Origin: Plantago ovata | Lineage: Eukaryota; Streptophyta; Magnoliopsida; Lamiales; Plantaginaceae | Length of the DNA: 64,000 bases | NCBI GenBank assembly: GCA_028274465.1 | Contig: CM051458.1 | Coordinates: forward strand, 53,309,253 to 53,373,252 | Reading direction: 5' to 3' | Part shown: positions 1-8,554 of the stretch, piece by piece | Position numbering within the stretch: the stretch's first letter is position 1 | Layout of the letters: every line of letters begins with the position of its first letter | Translations under genes and position numbers: made by a program | Notes under the pieces: generated by a model | The model's input: only the letters and a program-made list of their open reading frames with translations | What the model was told of the DNA's origin: nothing | Databases searched by the model: none

Positions 1-309
1 TGGGTAGATTAACTAATTATGCCATTAATCATATGCTTCATCTCTACGAATTTGTTTGAGGTTTTTCTCGCTTGGCTTGTCACATTTATGTATTACACTT
101 AGTTAAGCTTGGTAGTCTCGACATCATTTAGTGGTGTTTTCTCTACTGCGGTTCACGAAGGCCTTTATAATAGGATGATGCATGTTAGGGTCTTATGGTT
201 GTTTTCCCGAGTAATTATGTACCTAAGAGGCAACAAGTTTTCACCTTGCTTTAAGATTGCTAAATGCCTAGGAAGGAGGTAGTGTGAGACTGTGTGATCC
301 TTTATTTGC

Positions 310-331
310 AACCTATTCTTCCGAATAGGTT
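310..331 (+). other. Conserved hairpin 1 of the tail pair (element Z)
   Basis: Perfect 9-bp inverted repeat AACCTATTC / GAATAGGTT with a 4-nt loop, followed by TTGGGGAGG, which resembles the polypurine tract. A second copy lies at 439-460. The same pair recurs at 28056-28077 and 28175-28196 (E, minus), 35149-35170 and 35261-35282 (F), 40836-40857 and 40949-40970 (B, minus), 50530-50551 and 50643-50664 (A), and 58699-58720 and 58812-58833 (C). G has only one (25582-25603). Confidence 0.85.
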
Positions 332-516
332 TGGGGAGGGGAGTTACGCTTTCATTAGACTTGTTTTTTTTTTTTTGTTTTTTCAATTTTGATTGTGTGT
401 TGTGAGTTTATTTTTCTTTTTCGTAAATTTTGTACTCCAACCTATTCTTTCGAATAGGTTTAGGGAGGTCGTCTGTGTGTCATTTTTGTTTCTTTTTCGT
501 TGTGCTACTGCTGGCT

Positions 517-645
517 AAAAAAAAAAGGGAGAAAAAGAAAAAATTTCCAGAAAAAAAGAAAAAGAAACTGGAAAAGAAAAAAGAAAAAAAGAGAAAAGAC
601 CCCAAAAGAGCAAAGAAGGGTCCAAAAAATAGAAAGCCAAAAAGC
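517..645 (+). repeat. Purine-only tract
   Basis: About 130 nt almost wholly A and G on the element's sense strand, broken mainly by short TCCAG or CTGG steps. Homologous tracts lie at the same tail position in every copy: about 25660-25798 (G), 27862-28003 (E, minus), 35338-35462 (F), 40676-40780 (B, minus), 50720-50865 (A) and 58889-59000 (C). The exact sequence and length vary freely while the strand bias is kept. Confidence 0.85.
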
Positions 646-1236
646 AGTTTAGCAAAGTGTTGTCTCATTTTCCAATTCTTGTAATGTTCGTAATCGTGTT
701 GTAATTTTCTATCTTTTGTCTTTTGTTTTTGAGTGTCATCTGTTCTAGACCACCCTCGTCCTGCCATTGAGGAAGTGGTGAATAGCTTAAGGCTTTGCTT
801 GAGAGATGGGTAGAATAGGGTAGTGTTATCTTTTTTAGGGAACCCTCCTTCGTTTGATGAGAGCCAGTACTGGTTCGACCTCTTTGAGGAAAAGTCTTAA
901 CTTGGTGAACAGTAGTAAGTCCTCAGTTTCATAGGCACGGGACAACCATTCGTATCTTAACATGTCTCATTACGTCGTCACTGACTAGGTCCAGGTAGAG
1001 AATGTTACGAGAGACTATCATGTCTTGACATAAGTGCTTATGTGAATGTGTATAAGTCAATCGAGGCATTCTTCAACCTATATTCATGTTATGACTTGCA
1101 TGGTTTTTGTTCATATGTTTTTTGATAGATTCAGTAGATTGGTTCATTTCATTTGGCATGAGACTCCATTTTTTGTGTTGCATTGGTTTTTTTGCATTAG
1201 AGTCTAGCTTAGTTGCTTGAGGACAAGCAAAGGTTC

Positions 1237-1249
1237 GGTTTGGGGAGTT
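1237..1249 (+). promoter_or_regulatory. Polypurine tract (plus-strand primer) of Z
   Basis: GGTTTGGGGAGTT lies directly against the LTR start TGATGAATG. It is repeated next to the 3' LTRs of the other copies (27256-27268 minus, 36050-36062, 38310-38322, 51458-51470 with one G to A, 59588-59600 degenerate). Priming of plus-strand DNA synthesis is inferred from position and composition. Confidence 0.85.
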
Positions 1250-1605
1250 TGATGAATGTGTATTTTACACTTTCATTTGAGTCTTTTTCACCTATTTTAG
1301 CTATCCTCTATGTTAATTTAGCTATATTTTAGTGCATTTTATTAGAATAGTGTCACGTTTCCCTTTAGTTTGTATTTTACAGGTTTTGGTTGAAAAACGA
1401 GGTTTTCCGGGCAATTATATTGAAGTAGACAAGGAATTGGTATTCCAGAAGCCTAATTGGAGTATCTGAAACTTTCCGGATGGATTTGAAGTCTAGGGGT
1501 CGAGTCTGAAGGCTAAAAAGGTCACTAGAATGCAGAAACCGAGTCCGAAAAGTGGAAGAAATCCAAAAACGCGTCAAAAACGCGTTTTGGGCCGAAAAAC
1601 ACTCA

Positions 1606-1684
1606 CGGGCGAGTCGCCCGGGACGTGGGGCGAATCGCCCCACACCAGGCGAATCGCCCGGTGTGTGGGGCCCTTCGCCCCACA
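1606..1684. promoter_or_regulatory. GC palindrome array upstream of LTR TATA box
   Basis: Four or so consecutive inverted repeats of the form GGGCGAnTCGCCC or GGGGCGAATCGCCCC, ending 14 bp before the TATA box, in sequence that is otherwise AT-rich. Homologous arrays lie at the same place in the LTRs at 26833-26915 (E, minus), about 32121-32160 (F), 44231-44310 (A), 51825-51905 (A), 39895-39972 and 55588-55652 (B, minus), 59955-60035 (C) and 61490-61572 (H). A cis-regulatory role is inference. Confidence 0.8.
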
Positions 1685-1697
1685 CAATTCGAATGCC

Positions 1698-1706
1698 TAT
1701 ATATAG
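1698..1706 (+). promoter_or_regulatory. LTR TATA box
   Basis: TATATATAG just downstream of the palindrome array. Equivalent boxes are seen in the other family LTRs, e.g. 44323-44331, 61587-61595, and on the minus strand about 26809-26820. By position it would define the U3/R boundary. Confidence 0.75.
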
Positions 1707-2560
1707 TTGCTCAGTTTTCTCCGTTTTTCATACGTTTCCAGACCTTTTCTCTCACCTTTCTCAGTAGTTTTAGGTAGGAATTCTCCAGAGCCTGTTCTAG
1801 GGGTTCTTAGCTTAGGAGATACTTTTTCTTAGCAGTTTGGAGCTTGTAAGATCGCGATTCTTCGGAGATTGACAACCTTTGGTAACATTGTATCTTACAG
1901 TTTTTCTATTTATATTTATATATCTTTCATCATGTTTTCATTCATTCGTGGTATGATTCCTATTGATTGCATGACAACTATGAGTAGCTAAACTTCTCGT
2001 TGGTGATAGTATGTGATTTCTTGGCGAAGGGTTAATAATTATGTTAATGGCTATATTGCGCATTATACTCTGAGTTATTGCTTTATTTCTTTGATCTCTC
2101 TAAAACCTCTATCTTCGTAGTGTTGAATAATTATGGAACACAATTGGACAATTCATTGATCAAAGATCTCCATGCAAGACCGAGGAATTTATGCATGATT
2201 ATTAACCTGCTATGCCTTGAATGACCATACTATCACCAATCTCCATTATCTGTTAAGAAAAACCTTTGCTAAGTCGTGTGCTGTTTTATATTCTTAAGTT
2301 AGATTAGATAAAGCTAGTTATATTCCTTAGAGATCAACACTCGAGGTTATTCTACTGCTACACTACGGTTTTCGTTGTAGTTGTGAATTGCCTTTGACTA
2401 AATACAAATTTATTTGATTAATTGGAACCCGACATTCCAACGTTCATCAGTTATTTTACTGCTACACTACGGTTTTCGTTGTAGTTGTGAATTGCCTTTG
2501 GCTAAATACAAATTTATTTGATTAACTAGAATCTGACAAGTTCTAAACCGTTCATCAAAT

Positions 2561-2578
2561 TGGCGCCGTTGCCGGGGA
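2561..2578 (+). promoter_or_regulatory. Primer-binding site, tRNA-Asp type (element G)
   Basis: TGGCGCCGTTGCCGGGGA, 3 bp after the LTR, is the reverse complement of the 3' end of plant tRNA-Asp including CCA. This primer is typical of Athila-type Ty3 elements. The same site follows the LTRs of A (45192-45209), F (33030-33046), H (62490-62507) and, on the minus strand, E (31025-31042) and a degenerate one in B (54809-54827). Confidence 0.93.
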
Positions 2579-2702
2579 CTATACTCCTTTTTTTTGTTTA
2601 GCTTGTTTATATTTCCAGCATTCGATTCCTAGTTTTAGTAGTTTTTATTTTCCTATTTAATCTCTCTCTGATACTCCTTTTCTAGCTTGTTACAGATAGT
2701 GT

Positions 2703-3293
2703 ATGCGACATACACGATCTAAAGGAACACCGCTTGATGATTCAATTGCTGAGATCGACAGAGTCTACCACCAAAGAAGGCGACTACTTCGAAGGCGTGA
2801 ACTAGAGGAAATAGATGATACCGATTTCTCTGAATCTCTACACAGTCTTTTCAAGGAAATCGACGGAATGGCAGAAGCTAGACCACTGAAAGCATGGGTT
2901 CAACCCTCCAAGGATCGTATGAGGGGACCGACGATTATTCTTTCGTCTGCAACTCGTGATCTGGAAATCAAGAACCACGCGTTCCAACAACTTCCGAGGT
3001 TCTATGGCTTAGCAAGGGAAGATGTGATGGGGTACTTGCACGATATCGATGATTTGTCAACCAACTCCCACGACCCGGAGCTGAAACAACAACGGATGAG
3101 TTGAGGATGAAGGTTTTTGCTATGGGACTTGGCGACCGAGCCAAGTCATGGTTGAGTTCTCTACCGGCGGGATCGCTGGACACTTGGGAGAAGGTTTTTT
3201 CAGCCTTCATGGAAAAATACTTCCCTCACACCTTGACTACCGCGCTTAAGGCGCAAATCACTGGGTTCAAAGAAGACTATGATGAGACCATCT
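2703..3293 (+). pseudogene. gag: gag of element G, N-terminal part (split by Sirevirus)
   Basis: Start of the Athila-like Gag frame (residues MRHTRSKGTPLDDSIAEIDR), ATG 145 bp after the LTR. It continues through the conserved block RDLEIKNHAFQQLPRFYGL and into the plant retrotransposon gag domain (SLDTWEKVFSAFMEKYFPHT). One base is missing near 3055 (the F-V-N of other copies), which shifts the frame. The Sirevirus insertion follows DETI at 3293. The continuation is at 23298-24861. Gag would assemble the virus-like particle; this copy cannot. Confidence 0.9.
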
Positions 3294-4976
3294 TGTTGGT
3301 CCCTTTAAACAACAAGAAAATACTAGGGGGGGGGGTGAATAGTCTTTTCAAACTTTTGTCGATTAAAACTTTCTCAGCAAGTACTTATTACTTTTCAGTA
3401 ATGAGGTTGCTGATACTTAACTTTCTCAGCAAGCGTAAGTTACTTTACAGTAGCTTGGTTTGCTGATACTTAAAATCAGAGAGCGGAAGTCTTTGAAACA
3501 ATAAGTGCTTTTTCAGCAAGTAAGTGTTTCAGCAAGTGATGTGAGTGACTGTGTACAAACAGATATAATTTGCTGAAAGCTAAATGCAGTAAGTAAATCA
3601 CACAAACGCTTTTAGAGTGGTATCTGAGAGTGGCGTAATCTCCCAACTAATCCACTTTGTCCTTTCTAGGACTGAATCCACTAAGATATGATTGAGGTTC
3701 CTTACAATCTCCTATCTAAAGTGATTCAACAGAAACCAAAGCGCATTTGCTTTGTCTCCAACCTAAACTAGAGAACTCAACCTTGTTCTCCACCAAACTT
3801 GGTACATTCAATCAGCAAAACTATGCTCGATTAAGTTCCCCCTGAATATCACGCCTGAAAGGGTGTATTTTCAGTTAGAGAGTTTTGGGGTGAGATAACT
3901 TAATTATAACTTATTCAGTTACAACAAGTAATCTAAGAAACACAACTTGGAATACTTTGCAGTAAACAAGTTTGATTGTTTCTGGTGTCAAGACTTGTTT
4001 TTGTTCGAAAGAAAGAACACTTAACTAATTTCTTAGTCGAGTTTGTTCTACTTCTTCACAAGCAGCTTTTTCAAGCTTTGAGTCTTGGAACGGATCAATG
4101 GCAGTAAGAGTGTTTGAAGGTTTGTGAATTTTAAGCACAAGTGAGAGTTTGATCACGTTGTTGACACGCTTCAACTCTTTGCCGGATGACCTCTATTTAT
4201 AGTGCAAGTAAGGAGCCATTTGAATTTCAAATCCTAAGGCTTTTGTTCCTTAACATGTCACTATCTTGCTTTTGTACTTTCAGCAGCAACCTTTGTTTGT
4301 CTTCTAGTCTTCATGTCCTTCGCGTGTAAGCTTTGCATTAAATGCACCTTTGAATAGAATTCAAACAGTAACTTTGGAGCGCAAAATCAAGTACATTCAG
4401 CAAGAGGTCACATATGTTCATCAGCAAGTGTTCATTCTCAGTTTCAGCAAGCACAACCTACTCTGTCTTTCAGATTTTCACTTATGCAATGCTGTTGCTG
4501 AAAATTTCACTTTCTGAGCAACACGTGCCTTACCAGTCTTCAGCAATCTTCAAGTCTTCAAGTCTTCAAGTCTTCAGATCTTCAAAAGTCTTCAAGATTC
4601 TGACCGGTTTCTTATTTGCTTCAATAATTTGTTTGTAATAAACAAAATACATCTTCAGCAAATTGCTTCAATAGGTCATTTTCTTTTCAGAAAATAAGAT
4701 TCATTAAAGCTAAGCATCAATAAGATATTTTCTTTTCAGAAAATAAAATACATCATACGCTAAAGTGTCAATAGATTAATTTCTTCACAGAAATTAAAGT
4801 ACGTCATCCACCAAAGAAATAACTTATCTAACACCTATCTAAGTCATCAGCAAACGTTCCTCTTTTACAATGTCCTTTAAAAATCTAAAATCCTATGGAC
4901 CTTAAGAGTACTAGTTACTGGACTGTTCTTAATTTAGCATGGTTAATTGCTCATCAAAATTACAAGTTTCCTAACA
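3294..4976 (-). repeat. Sirevirus 3' LTR
   Basis: 1683 bp, beginning TGTTGGTCCC on the plus strand and ending CCTAACA. Near its left edge is the G-run plus GTGAATAG typical of Sirevirus LTRs. It holds many TTGCTGA/TCAGCAA words in both orientations, a TCTTCAAG micro-repeat (about 4548-4590), and a TATA box on the minus strand (ACTATAAATAGAG, 4191-4203). Confidence 0.95.
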
Positions 4977-4995
4977 AATTTCCCCCTTTTTGATG
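4977..4995 (-). promoter_or_regulatory. Sirevirus polypurine tract
   Basis: On the minus strand AAAAAGGGGGAAATT abuts the 3' LTR. This is the expected plus-strand primer position. Confidence 0.85.
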
Positions 4996-5239
4996 TTAGC
5001 AATCCATGGCTAAATTAATTGTTACCCTTTTAGAGGTTTCTGATGTTGAATAAATCAGATGATTAATGCAAGCATACTTGAATTAATAAACAGTAAGCAT
5101 AAGTAAGTTGCATAATCAAAAACCAATAAGAGTCAAAAAAGAATTCATTGCTGAAAGTTATCATTCAAGAGTTTACAAGAAAGCATAGATAACAGAGAAT
5201 CAGCAAACAAAAACTTTAACAAGAAACTATTACAGGGAC

Positions 5240-7060
5240 TTAAACTCTTTCAGAGGATTTTCTCAAAATCTCTCTTACACTCTTCTCAGCAAGAGCAGTG
5301 AATTCAACACAATCCTTCTCGTAGTTTTCCAGTAGCCTACGGACTTGTAGTTGAAGAATTCTTGCATTTTTGCAGGCAGTATGATGATGCTTTTCAGCAT
5401 TCATTTCCATGTAGTTAATTACCCACAAATGCATGCCCCAATTGCTTGCATGGAGAAGCTGTGTATCTGAAATGTTTCTCGGATGAATCTTTCTTAACCA
5501 GAGAAGATCTTCTTCTTGATCCTGAGCAGTAAGATAGAAGTACTCATAAGGAATCAGTCCAAGTTTCTTCTTAGGTTTCTTTGTTACCGGGTCAGCATAG
5601 AAAGCGATGCCAGGTGGTTTTATCAGATCTGGTTCTTGTCTAAATGTCTTACCAATGGCAACTCTTCTTACATGGACCTCAAGATTCAACCATTTCCCAG
5701 CAATATTTTTCGGGAGGGATTCTTCCCTTTGCTTTCTTTGGACCTTGAGTTCAATCCATTTGAACATTTGATTCAAACAGGCTGTAGGAAAGAACTCATT
5801 TACCAACAAATCTTCCAGCTTTAGGATCCAGCAACCATGAATGTTTCTGATCACATTCTGAGTGGTTTCATCATTGCTGGTCTTTGTATATTCAATGCCG
5901 GAGCCAATAGCAATGTTGGCCAGCCTTTTCTCTTCCTGTCTTTGCCTTCTTCTTCTTGATTTAGCATTGTCTTGATCTCTTGCTGAAGAGTCAGACGAAA
6001 AATGCCTTGAGTGGCCAGACGGAGTTATGGCTGTTAAGGGTCTAGCTCTTATGGCTTGAGCTATTGTTTGATTGTCATCATCTTCTTCATCATCTTCATT
6101 CAGATTGTGATGACTTTCAATGTGACAGAAATCTTGAGTTTCAGCAGCGGTTTTTCTCTTTTTGGTACTTGCTGAATTTAACTCAGTTTCTGCTTGTCTC
6201 TTAGAACTTTGCTCTCTTTCAGCAAGAGGTTCTAGTGGAAGTGGCACAACAGCAGCAGGAGTAGGAGGGGTTTGATTTCTCTTTCTAGTGTTCTTCTTTT
6301 CCCCCTTAGACATGGATTGCAACATCGGAGTGATGTGCAGAGAATAAAACTCATTGCAATTTTCAGCAAGAGTGTTGAGACTGTTATATTTCATGATGAT
6401 TTCTTGTTGGTCAGAGTTCATTGTTGCTAACTCTTTTTGAATATTCATCATGTTCTCTTCATGTCTTTTCTCTGTTGCGGCCTTCTCATCCATAATAGTC
6501 TGAGCTTTGACAAGAGCACTCTTTGCCAGCAAGAGAGCTTGACTTACATCTTCTTCATAGATCTTGTGATAAAGATTGATGTCTTTCTGAGCTATGGTTA
6601 AAGTTGTAGTGCGTCTCAGCACCGTAGCCAATATTTTTCCAATGTCAAGTGGGCTCTCAGCAAGCAATGCCTCATCTTCAGCTTTGCAGGCTTCATGGAC
6701 TTTCTTTAGTGCGAGAATTCTGGTAGTAAACTCCTCAACTCTTGGGAACGGCACTAAATTAGGTGTCAAGGAGTGAGCCTTAAGTTCAGTAGCAAATTGA
6801 TCATCTTGTAAAAGCAACTCGGCCCTTAATGAATCTCCTTCATAAGTGAGATAATTAGGAGGAGGAATCTGAACGACTTTTGGGTCTCGCTTGGATTGTT
6901 CATCTTCATTCTCTGACAAGTCGTCATCATCCTCAGATTCATCAAGTTGAGCGACTTTTGAGCCTTTGTCAGTAGCTTCACTTCCTTTTTGTTGAGTGGT
7001 TGCTGATGGCAACGCTTCAGACTCAACGACTGGAGTTTCACCAGTAGATAGTTGTTTCAA
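5240..7060 (-). CDS. Sirevirus 3' accessory ORF, C-terminal segment
   Basis: An open frame of 606 codons, the last coding segment before the 3' LTR. I recognise no enzymatic domain. Visible features are an acidic stretch near residue 45 (ESEDDDDLSENEDEQ), a long charged, probably coiled-coil region (about residues 110-230), a Pro-rich linker, basic nuclear-localisation-like clusters (STKKRKTAA, SRRRRQRQEEKR), a second acid run (NEDDEEDDD), then a more globular C-terminal half with Trp and Tyr residues. Sireviruses often carry an extra ORF here, sometimes called env-like. I see no signal peptide or clear membrane helix, so an envelope role is not supported. It is probably the 3' exon of a longer spliced protein starting at 10531. 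Confidence 0.7.
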   Translation of the reverse strand: MKQLSTGETPVVESEALPSATTQQKGSEATDKGSKVAQLDESEDDDDLSENEDEQSKRDPKVVQIPPPNYLTYEGDSLRAELLLQDDQFATELKAHSLTPNLVPFPRVEEFTTRILALKKVHEACKAEDEALLAESPLDIGKILATVLRRTTTLTIAQKDINLYHKIYEEDVSQALLLAKSALVKAQTIMDEKAATEKRHEENMMNIQKELATMNSDQQEIIMKYNSLNTLAENCNEFYSLHITPMLQSMSKGEKKNTRKRNQTPPTPAAVVPLPLEPLAEREQSSKRQAETELNSASTKKRKTAAETQDFCHIESHHNLNEDDEEDDDNQTIAQAIRARPLTAITPSGHSRHFSSDSSARDQDNAKSRRRRQRQEEKRLANIAIGSGIEYTKTSNDETTQNVIRNIHGCWILKLEDLLVNEFFPTACLNQMFKWIELKVQRKQREESLPKNIAGKWLNLEVHVRRVAIGKTFRQEPDLIKPPGIAFYADPVTKKPKKKLGLIPYEYFYLTAQDQEEDLLWLRKIHPRNISDTQLLHASNWGMHLWVINYMEMNAEKHHHTACKNARILQLQVRRLLENYEKDCVEFTALAEKSVREILRKSSERV

Positions 7061-7175
7061 TTGAGTTTGTGGCTCAATTACTGGAATTCGCCAGTAGTTA
7101 GTTTTAATTGAGTAGTTGCTGAAGGCAACGTTTGAGACTCAATAACTGGAGTTGCGCCAGAAGTAAGTGGAAGGG
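6995..7175 (-). repeat. Short tandem repeat in the accessory ORF
   Basis: Two to three diverged units containing GTTGCTGA, a CAACG step, an ACTGGAGTTTCACCAG-like segment and TCAATTGAG. The open frame breaks here (about 7061-7200), which separates the 5240-7060 segment from the next upstream one. Confidence 0.6.
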
Positions 7176-7244
7176 GTGGAGCTTCCTTTGATTTTGGTCT
7201 TGAAGATTCACCAATGTCCAGATCCTGCGTATGTCTTGCATGGA

Positions 7245-8359
7245 TCACGAGACTATTTTGTACAGCTCGTTGGTAATCTTCATCTTCTTCATCCTCATCT
7301 TCAAGGTTTTCTTCAGTAACCTTGCATCAGAAACTGGACTTTTGCCATGTTTCAAGGCAGCCCTTTTTCTGGCGTATTCTTCTTCAGTATCAGCACCTTG
7401 TACAGGTGCTTGATTTTCAGCATCAGCAGGAGGAGGTTGAGATTCTTGCTGAGATTGTCGTTGTTCAGCTTGCTGATTTTCAGAGATATTAGTTTCAGCA
7501 GCTGTTAACTTTAATCCACCAGCACCAGGACTTGGACCTTGATTGTCATCATCGTCATCCTTTTTGTCCTTAGAATCTTTCCCTTCATCATCACTGGGAT
7601 CAGTGGGAATGTTCTCATCTTCTTCTTCTTCTTCATCATCTGTCAAAATGACTAGCTCAACGTGCTTGTACAAAGCAACACTTGTCACTTCCTCTTCCTC
7701 AGTTAGTTTGTGGGGATCAGCCACCACAGGAACAAAAGAGCCTTTGAGCATCACAGCTTGTTCAGCTGGAGAGGCACTCTTAAATTTGGCCTTCATATTC
7801 TCTCTGATTTGAGCAATCAGACTTGAACTCATTTGCTGAGAATATGTCATTTCTTCAGGAAGGATGGAGTGGACAAATGTTTCGAGCTTCAGCAGTGAAG
7901 ATCTCTTTTTCTCATTTGAGAGATGAAGATGAAGATTTGAGAAGTCCATTCTCCTATATCTTTGCCAGTTGCTGACGGACTTAGCAACTCTTGACAAGTT
8001 GTCCTCTTGAAGCTCAAGTAAAGTTCTTCAGAACTTACTTGCTGATCTTCAGTGATGAGTACCACTTCAGTGGTCTCCTTTTGAGCCTGAAATAGAATTT
8101 TATTTAGATCAGGATTGGTTTGGAGAATTGTTTTAGAGTTTAATTCTGAAACATGATTTACCTGCTGAGAGTCAGCAAGCTCATGTAGTACAATTTCCAT
8201 TCCATGAGGAGCTTGAGTAGCATCCTCCATTTGTTCATCCTGAAATAAATTCAAATTAGATACAAGTACTAAGCTGTCAAACTTAGTTTTTATACCAAAA
8301 TTATTAACTACCTGCTGAGCAGGGAGTGTTGGTTCTGGTGCAGAGGCTTCAGCAACCAT
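7245..8359 (-). CDS. Sirevirus 3' accessory ORF, acidic middle segment (copy 1)
   Basis: Two overlapping frames (8359-7889 and 7997-7245) that look like one coding region broken by a frameshift near 7900-8000. The product is low-complexity: an acidic run (DDEEEEEDEN, KDKKDDDDDN) and Gln/Ala-rich repeats. Two GT-AG intron-like segments of 75 and 72 nt (8087-8161 and 8240-8311) lie inside the frame and contain no stop. I do not recognise a domain. A second copy lies at 11693-12622. Confidence 0.6.
8087..8161 (-). other. Intron-like segment I1 (75 nt, in frame)
   Basis: On the minus strand it reads CAGCAG then GTAAATCATG, and ends in ATTCTATTTCAG before GCTCAAAAG. It is AT-rich, a multiple of three and stop-free, so retention or removal both keep the frame. 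Confidence 0.55.
8240..8311 (-). other. Intron-like segment I2 (72 nt, in frame)
   Basis: CAGCAG precedes GTAGTTAATAA and the segment ends TTTATTTCAG before GATGAAC. It is AT-rich, 3n in length and stop-free. It is separated from I1 by a 78-nt exon-like stretch. Confidence 0.55.
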
Positions 8360-8380
8360 CTGACTTGCATCTTGAGAAGT

Positions 8381-8455
8381 CTGTAGAGAAAGAATAATTT
8401 TAGCAAAAGAACAATTCTCAGAATGTGAAGTTTTACTGATGGTTGAATTAACTAC
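8381..8455 (-). other. Intron-like segment I3 (75 nt, in frame)
   Basis: CAGCAG precedes GTAGTTAATTC and the segment ends TTCTCTACAG before ACTTCTC. It is 3n in length and stop-free in this copy. It is separated from I2 by a 69-nt exon-like stretch. Confidence 0.55.
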
Positions 8456-8554
8456 CTGCTGAGGAAGGACAGGTTGTGGCTCATTCCTTTCAGCATTATC
8501 AGTTTCTTCAGCTTCTTGGACTGTTTCTTCAGCAGACTTCTGATTTTGCTCTAA

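Larger units (their letters stand above)
1..1249 (+). mobile_element. 3' internal tail of Athila-like element Z
   Basis: Non-coding sequence that matches the post-coding tails of the other Athila-like copies here (for example 50220-51470 and 58385-59600). It carries the family landmarks in order: two hairpins with stems AACCTATTC/GAATAGGTT (310-331 and 439-460), a long purine-only tract (about 517-645), and the polypurine tract GGTTTGGGGAGTT (1237-1249) that directly precedes the LTR. Short open frames across the purine tract, rich in Lys on one strand and Phe on the other, are composition artefacts. The element's 5' part lies left of the window. Confidence 0.85.
1250..2557 (+). repeat. LTR shared by elements Z and G
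   Basis: A 1308-bp LTR running from TGATGAATG to GTTCATCA. A polypurine tract abuts its left edge (3' LTR of Z) and a tRNA-Asp primer site follows 3 bp after its right edge (5' LTR of G). Inside it are GC palindromes (1606-1684) immediately before a TATATATAG box (1698-1706). Near the right end a unit of about 107 bp is tandemly duplicated (from about 2347, second copy from about 2457), so an LTR-like end GTTCATCA occurs internally at 2449-2456. Confidence 0.9.

Noticed and set aside
430..767. Open frames of Lys/Glu or Phe/Ser residues over the purine tracts (also near 25603-26018, 27765-28038, 35295-35580, 40542-40823)
   Set aside because: They arise from homopurine composition; the frame and sequence are not conserved between copies.
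1606..1684. CRISPR-like or tandem-repeat array of GGGCGAnTCGCCC units
   Set aside because: No regular spacers or constant repeat; the context is a plant LTR promoter.
1377..1767. Open frames in LTRs such as the Pro/Gly/Arg-rich ones around the palindromes (also 37451, 39586-40080, 44120-44515, 51715-52110)
   Set aside because: They lie over GC palindromes and promoter sequence and occur on both strands; no conserved start or domain.
2561..2578. A real tRNA-Asp gene fragment
   Set aside because: Only the 18 nt complementary to the tRNA 3' end are present, always 3 bp after an LTR, so it is a primer-binding site.
4414..4638. 74-residue frame in the Sirevirus LTR, identical in both LTRs (4414-4638 and 22735-22959)
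   Set aside because: Identity follows from LTR duplication. It is on the strand opposite to transcription and overlaps the TCTTCAAG micro-repeat.
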